Positions 60,186 through 64,000 of a stretch of DNA of 64,000 nucleotides are shown here, piece after piece. This DNA is from Nicotiana tabacum (taxonomy: Eukaryota; Streptophyta; Magnoliopsida; Solanales; Solanaceae), in NCBI RefSeq assembly GCF_000715075.1, contig NC_134103.1, positions 55,508,230 to 55,572,229 on the forward strand. Direction: 5' to 3'. The notes beneath the pieces are model-generated. The model had not been told where the DNA came from and did not search any database. It saw nothing but the letters and a program-made list of their open reading frames with translations. Positions within the stretch are counted from its first letter, which is position 1. Each line of letters starts with the position of its first letter. Both the position numbers and the translations under genes were made by a program.

Positions 60186-62425
60186 TGTCACACCCCAAAC
60201 CTGGGGAGGCGTGGCTGGTACCCGGTGCCGTGTTGGCCCGAGCGAACCACTCTGTAACTCATGATTGTTCTACCAAAATTGGAACATACATAGGTCGAGT
60301 TAGCTGAACTCATTCGTTTTGTAACTATCTTGGGCCCACATGGCCACAACTCATAATGTACAACTGTAAGTAGGAGAACATTGTATCAATGAACCATCTT
60401 TCTTAAAACATGAATACATATGGGCCGTCAAGGCCTCTGACATACTGTACAAAATAAACCTTTGTCTACAAAGATTCTAAGATTATTTGACATCAAATGA
60501 GACAGGATACCGGCCTACCCATAAATCTGTAGCAAAACTCTGACACGATGACTTATAGACTCGACTGCACTCCGAATGAAGTGGAGTCTTACCGATCCTT
60601 CGCTGAATGCTAACCTCGTTTACTATAAGGGCTTGTCCAACTGATTATCTATACCTGCAGGCATAAATGCAGTGTCCCCAACCAAAGGACGTCAGTACGA
60701 ATAATGTACTGAGTATGTAAGGCAGAACTGAAACATATCCATAAGTCAACATTAATTAAAGAGATATAAGAATCAACCTGAATCTCTGAAGTGCCATCAT
60801 ATATGCATACTTAGTATACTTATATATATAATGCTTCCCTTTGAGACTATTATCCATATCATATGACGCATGACTGCCCAAATGATTAGTGGTAACTGCT
60901 CGACCAGCCTTAGCGCGGTGGTAAATGCATGACTGCCCGACCGACCGTAGCTCGGTGGTAAATGTATAACTGCCTAACTGGCCGTAACTCGGTGGTAAAT
61001 GCATGATTGTCCGACTGGTCGTAGCACGATGGTAAATGAATATGCATGTATGCCCAACCGACCGTAGCACGGTGGTAAATGAATATGCATAACTGCCAAA
61101 CCGGCCGTAGCACGGTAGTAAATGAATATGCATGACTTCCCAACCGGCTGTAGCACGGTGGTAAATGCATGAAGATGCATGTATCACAATATTAAAAAAT
61201 ATTAACATCTTTATCATATACCTCAACAGAGACTTAGGAACGTACTTAGACACACTTGAATATAACTTTACCGGAATGAATAACATAGACTTCCTTAACT
61301 GCTAAGAGTGGAACCATTTATGGAATAACATTACGTTTACGTATCGTTACTTGGATTATGCCAAAAGAAAAGAAGGGATATCCTTAACATACCTGAACCG
61401 GTTCTCTTAACAATCCCTCTAATACACGTCTTTTGCGAAAAACACGTAACGCCCGATCGAAGTAGGAAAAAATCCTTAAGATATTCTTGATATCATAGCA
61501 CGTTATTTCTTATCCGACTAATATTCACTCCATACTCTACATCATCAAACAATTTGCTTTCGGCCTTCTTCTGCCATGTATTCCCAAAATTTCTCCAAGT
61601 TCATTACCAATAATGAAACAAAGACAACGGAAATTATCATAGGCAACTTATGTGTTATTCCTCCAAAGACAACTTATGTTATTCCTCCAACGTGTAAACA
61701 AATCCACTTAGGTGTTATGACTCTTCATACACCTTGGTGCCACCAAGTTACATGGATCTAAGTGTCATTAATTTGGAATAGGGTGGGAGGCTGCCACGGT
61801 AGGCCTTGTAGACCTTATCCAAACTTTTAATTAATCTTCCACTAAAATCATTAATTACCCACGTATCCACATAACTAAGAATTATTTCAAATTACTTAAA
61901 ATACTAGTCAATTTTAACATACCTCATACACAATACTATCATGGTCATGTGGAATCATATAAAATCAATACATACACTATTATTTTATTAAAATATCCAT
62001 GTAAAAATACATATATTTTCTCAACTTCTAATTTTCCTAATCTCATATAAAGAGTACAAATTTTCGTACGCTTAATTCTTAAAATGGTAAAAGATAACCT
62101 TCTTTTCTTGCGAGAAAATAATTTCTATCTTTACAATAAAGAAAATCTCATAAACTTTCTCATATTCTGTGTATAATTTAAAGCATATTCGAAAGTAGTA
62201 ATATTAATAACTATATAAAATCATATTTTTCAAACCTTCTTTTACAAAAATGTTCCACTCAAAATACCATATCAAATGTATATAACGGTATCAAGGTTGT
62301 TAAACTTACGAGGTCTTACAATAACATAATCACAAATCCTCTATAATCTCATGAATGCTCTCAATCCCTTCAAGCTCATATAGATTACTACGACTCATCC
62401 TAATATCAAAGTACGAGATGTAACA
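60186..62425 (-). repeat. 5' LTR of element N (2240 bp)
   Basis: Plus strand TGTCACACCCCAAACC to CGAGATGTAACA. It matches 47169-49335 throughout, apart from an extra ~80 bases at about 61190-61270. Shared module complement, GCAGTGTCCCCAACCAAAGG, at about 60670. The AT-rich far third holds no recognised gene. Confidence 0.9.
60905..61172 (-). repeat. Seven-unit tandem array in N 5' LTR (37- and 43-bp units)
   Basis: Same order as in the other N LTR: three 37-bp units, three 43-bp units with the extra AATATG, one partial unit. Unit number is unchanged between the two LTRs although single bases differ. Confidence 0.88.
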
Positions 62426-62550
62426 GTTTTTACTATTAAACTTATTTTCATGATATTATCAATTTAAAAATGCATAGTTATTTGTAGTTGTCGGCTTGCC
62501 TAGTACTGTGATAAGCGCCATCACGATATGTTGAGATTTGGGTCGTGACA
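62426..62550 (+). repeat. End of the element H 3' LTR
   Basis: After the GTTTT duplication (62426-62430) the LTR resumes and ends GTCGGCTTGCCTAGTACTG, GCGCCATCACGATATG, TTGGGTCGTGACA, matching the reverse of 17927-18000 (LTR E). Confidence 0.85.
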
Positions 62551-62897
62551 TATACATACCTTAGAAAGCAACTACAACTCGAAAACCCATCTCAGCTTAG
62601 CTCACAATAGCCCTCAATCACACCACAACATCATAGTAGCATTCTCTTGTTGTCTTTAACACGTTTGATAATGATTTGAGTTGATTTTCCTTGAGATTGG
62701 TTCTTGGATCATGGATATATGTTAGAGATGGTTTTTGGAGAGCTTGTGGATGAATTTTGGGTGAAAAATGACCCGAAATGAGGCTGCAACATCTTTTAAA
62801 AGAAGTAAGGTCGGTGATCGTCACAAGTGGGTCCCAACAAGAGCTCCTTGCGCAGTCTCGCAAAAACGCGAATATCTCTCTACTCCGAAGTCGTATA
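62551..62897 (-). repeat. Minus-strand LTR scrap related to A/B
   Basis: CTTGCGCAGTCTCGCAAAAA and ATATCTCTCTACTCCGAAGT (about 62849-62892) match the complement of LTR A at about 3422-3470. The rest is too diverged to place. No gene seen. Confidence 0.6.
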
Positions 62898-63554
62898 TGT
62901 TGACACTCAATTTTGACCCTCCATATTTAAAATTAACTTCTGCAGGCTTCTTAATCAAAAAATTTTAAAAATATAGTTTTTGCACATTATTTTGCTTTAA
63001 TGCAATTTATTTATAATTACTCCTATTTTTACAAAATATGAGATTTTTTATCATTTTATTGCAATTAGTTAAATACTACGTTTTTGTGCATTTTTCAAAA
63101 TTTTAAGTAATTTATTGATAATTTTTCCATGATTCAAATATTAGGATATTCTATCAATTTATTATTTTTTCAATAAAATAAAATAATAATTACTACAACA
63201 TAAGTGTAGTAGTTACATTTTAACAAAACACTATGCGATTTTCTAATTAAATAAGTATATTTTAATTCGTAGCACAGACTATTAGTTATATGGAATCCAG
63301 TAGAGTTTATTTTAAATACGAATCAAGTCAAGTCAAACTCAATGTTCCTTCAACATCCGATGCGACAACACTCTTGATGTGACAAGACATCTAGATGTGA
63401 CTTGACATTTCGATGTAACTTGATGTGATATGACTTTCTTTATTTTTTAACCACATATTTTTACTCTATGTTTTTCTTTTATTTTTCATCAAATAATGGC
63501 CACATATTTTTTACAAACACACCCACTATATAAAATATACACACACTACACATT
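62898..63554 (+). other. AT-rich stretch, possible truncated LTR
   Basis: Begins TGTTGACACTCAATTTTGACC, resembling the LTR start at 38060 and the sequence at 27330. Strongly AT-rich after 62960, with a run of short GATGTGACTTGACAT variants at about 63375-63432. No coding region or paired LTR seen. Confidence 0.4.
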
Positions 63555-63814
63555 AGTGTAGGGCAATTTCGAGCAGCATGAGAAGGGTCTCCGCAGAGCC
63601 CAGCTGCTGCTGCTCCAAGGACGGACACCCATTGAGGCAAAGGTAAATTTGTTCCCCACCGGAACAATGATAACAGAGGCAACCGCAACCACTCTTCTAA
63701 TTACCGCAAGGATTATGATGAGAAGAGGAAAGGAGGCGCACCTTAGGCTGCTCAGCGAGATATTTGCTATCTTTGCGGAGACCCTTCTCATGCTGCTCGA
63801 AATTGCCCTACACT
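63555..63814. repeat. Perfect 41-bp inverted repeat around 178 bp
   Basis: The arm 63555-63595 (starts AGTGTAGGGCAATTTCGAGC) is the exact reverse complement of 63774-63814 (ends TCGAAATTGCCCTACACT). The right arm is part of the gag zinc-knuckle coding sequence, so the left arm is an extra inverted copy; the gag frame begins just inside it. Confidence 0.93.
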
Positions 63815-64000
63815 GAACAAACTAGGAGCAATTGTTGCAGCCCACCAGCAGCAAGGACAAACTGCTGCGCCTACTCACAAGCAACCCGAGGAACGTAGAG
63901 CACCAGCTGATGGTGCAGGACAAGGGAAGAACAAGGCAGTAGGTTTGTTAAATCATATAGCCTTGATAAACCATATGACCATTGCCGCTGTTGCTGCCCA
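63596..64000 (+). pseudogene. Gag nucleocapsid relic of another Ty3/gypsy element (partial)
   Basis: Frame: SPAAAAPRTDTH, stop (TGA about 63644), GKGKFVPHRNNDNRGNRNH, KDYDEKRKGGAP, stop (TAG about 63740), then a complete zinc knuckle CYLCGDPSHAARNC (about 63764-63805), TLNKLGAIVAAHQQQ, a Gln/Pro/Ala-rich linker and KNKAVGLLNHIALINHM, cut by the window end. A CX2CX4HX4C knuckle followed by a leucine-rich stretch before protease is typical of chromovirus gags; it resembles neither the E nor the B gag. The N-terminal gag is missing, replaced at 63595 by the inverted repeat arm. Confidence 0.7.

Larger units (their letters stand above)
47169..62425 (-). mobile_element. Non-autonomous LTR element N, carrying element B
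   Basis: Two LTRs (47169-49335 and 60186-62425) flanked by the 5-bp duplication GTTTT (47164-47168 and 62426-62430). PPT complement at 49336-49351 and PBS complement at 60171-60182 show minus orientation. After removing element B and one CTCGA, N is about 4.9 kb with only about 0.48 kb between the LTRs and no gag or pol. It must have been moved by another element's proteins; its leader matches that of element B. Confidence 0.88.

Overview
The window is a stack of nested, mostly broken LTR retrotransposons from a plant nuclear genome. I find no host gene, rRNA, tRNA gene or CRISPR array. The protein segments are plant Ty3/gypsy: reverse transcriptase (RT), RNase H, integrase and a chromodomain-like tail of the Tekay/Del kind, plus one Athila-like gag. 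The very long LTRs (2.2-3.0 kb), the DPGST-type protease motif and the TGGTATCAGAGC primer site fit a large dicot genome. My guess is Solanaceae, possibly Nicotiana. That is recognition, not proof.

Left block (1-17926). The 3' half of element A (+) runs off the window start: pol at 1-2673, LTR at 2904-5432. It abuts an Athila-like gag relic (5471-6591, +). Then comes a minus-strand element C (pol 6593-9356, gag-protease 12266-14165, PBS 14371-14381, LTR from 14386). A 2.9 kb solo LTR of C's own family (9362-12260, +) splits its protease. Removing that LTR and one 5-bp target copy restores the frame. Further copies of this LTR (family G) lie at 14386-15943, 15944-17926, 36367-36646 and 36647-37579.

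Middle block (17927-36366). Element E (-) sits inside a family-G LTR. Its RNase H-integrase core (21297-22788) is inverted relative to the rest. Its 5' LTR is split by an insert holding a 47-bp tandem array, an (ATT)n/(GTT)n tract, an integrase scrap and element F (LTR 28049-31068, pol 31083-34390, -).

Right block (37580-64000). A different element with a purine tract and LTR (38060-39732) is followed by a family-F LTR (39733-41959), a minus LTR scrap and element H (+, E-related gag-protease-RT start). H's 3' LTR (45273-47168 and 62426-62550) was hit by a non-autonomous minus element N (47169-62425, TSD GTTTT), made almost only of two LTRs, a PBS and a PPT. Element B (49454-59816, +, TSD CTCGA, gag-pol in one frame with nine stops) inserted into N. 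After 62550 come an LTR scrap, an AT-rich LTR-like stretch and a gag relic with a perfect 41-bp inverted repeat, cut by the window end.

Nothing here looks like a new host system. The more interesting signals are shared by families: a common post-PBS leader in autonomous and non-autonomous elements, a common LTR module, family-specific short-repeat blocks inside otherwise alignable LTRs, splice-like signals between LTR and gag, and decay dominated by C-to-T stop codons.
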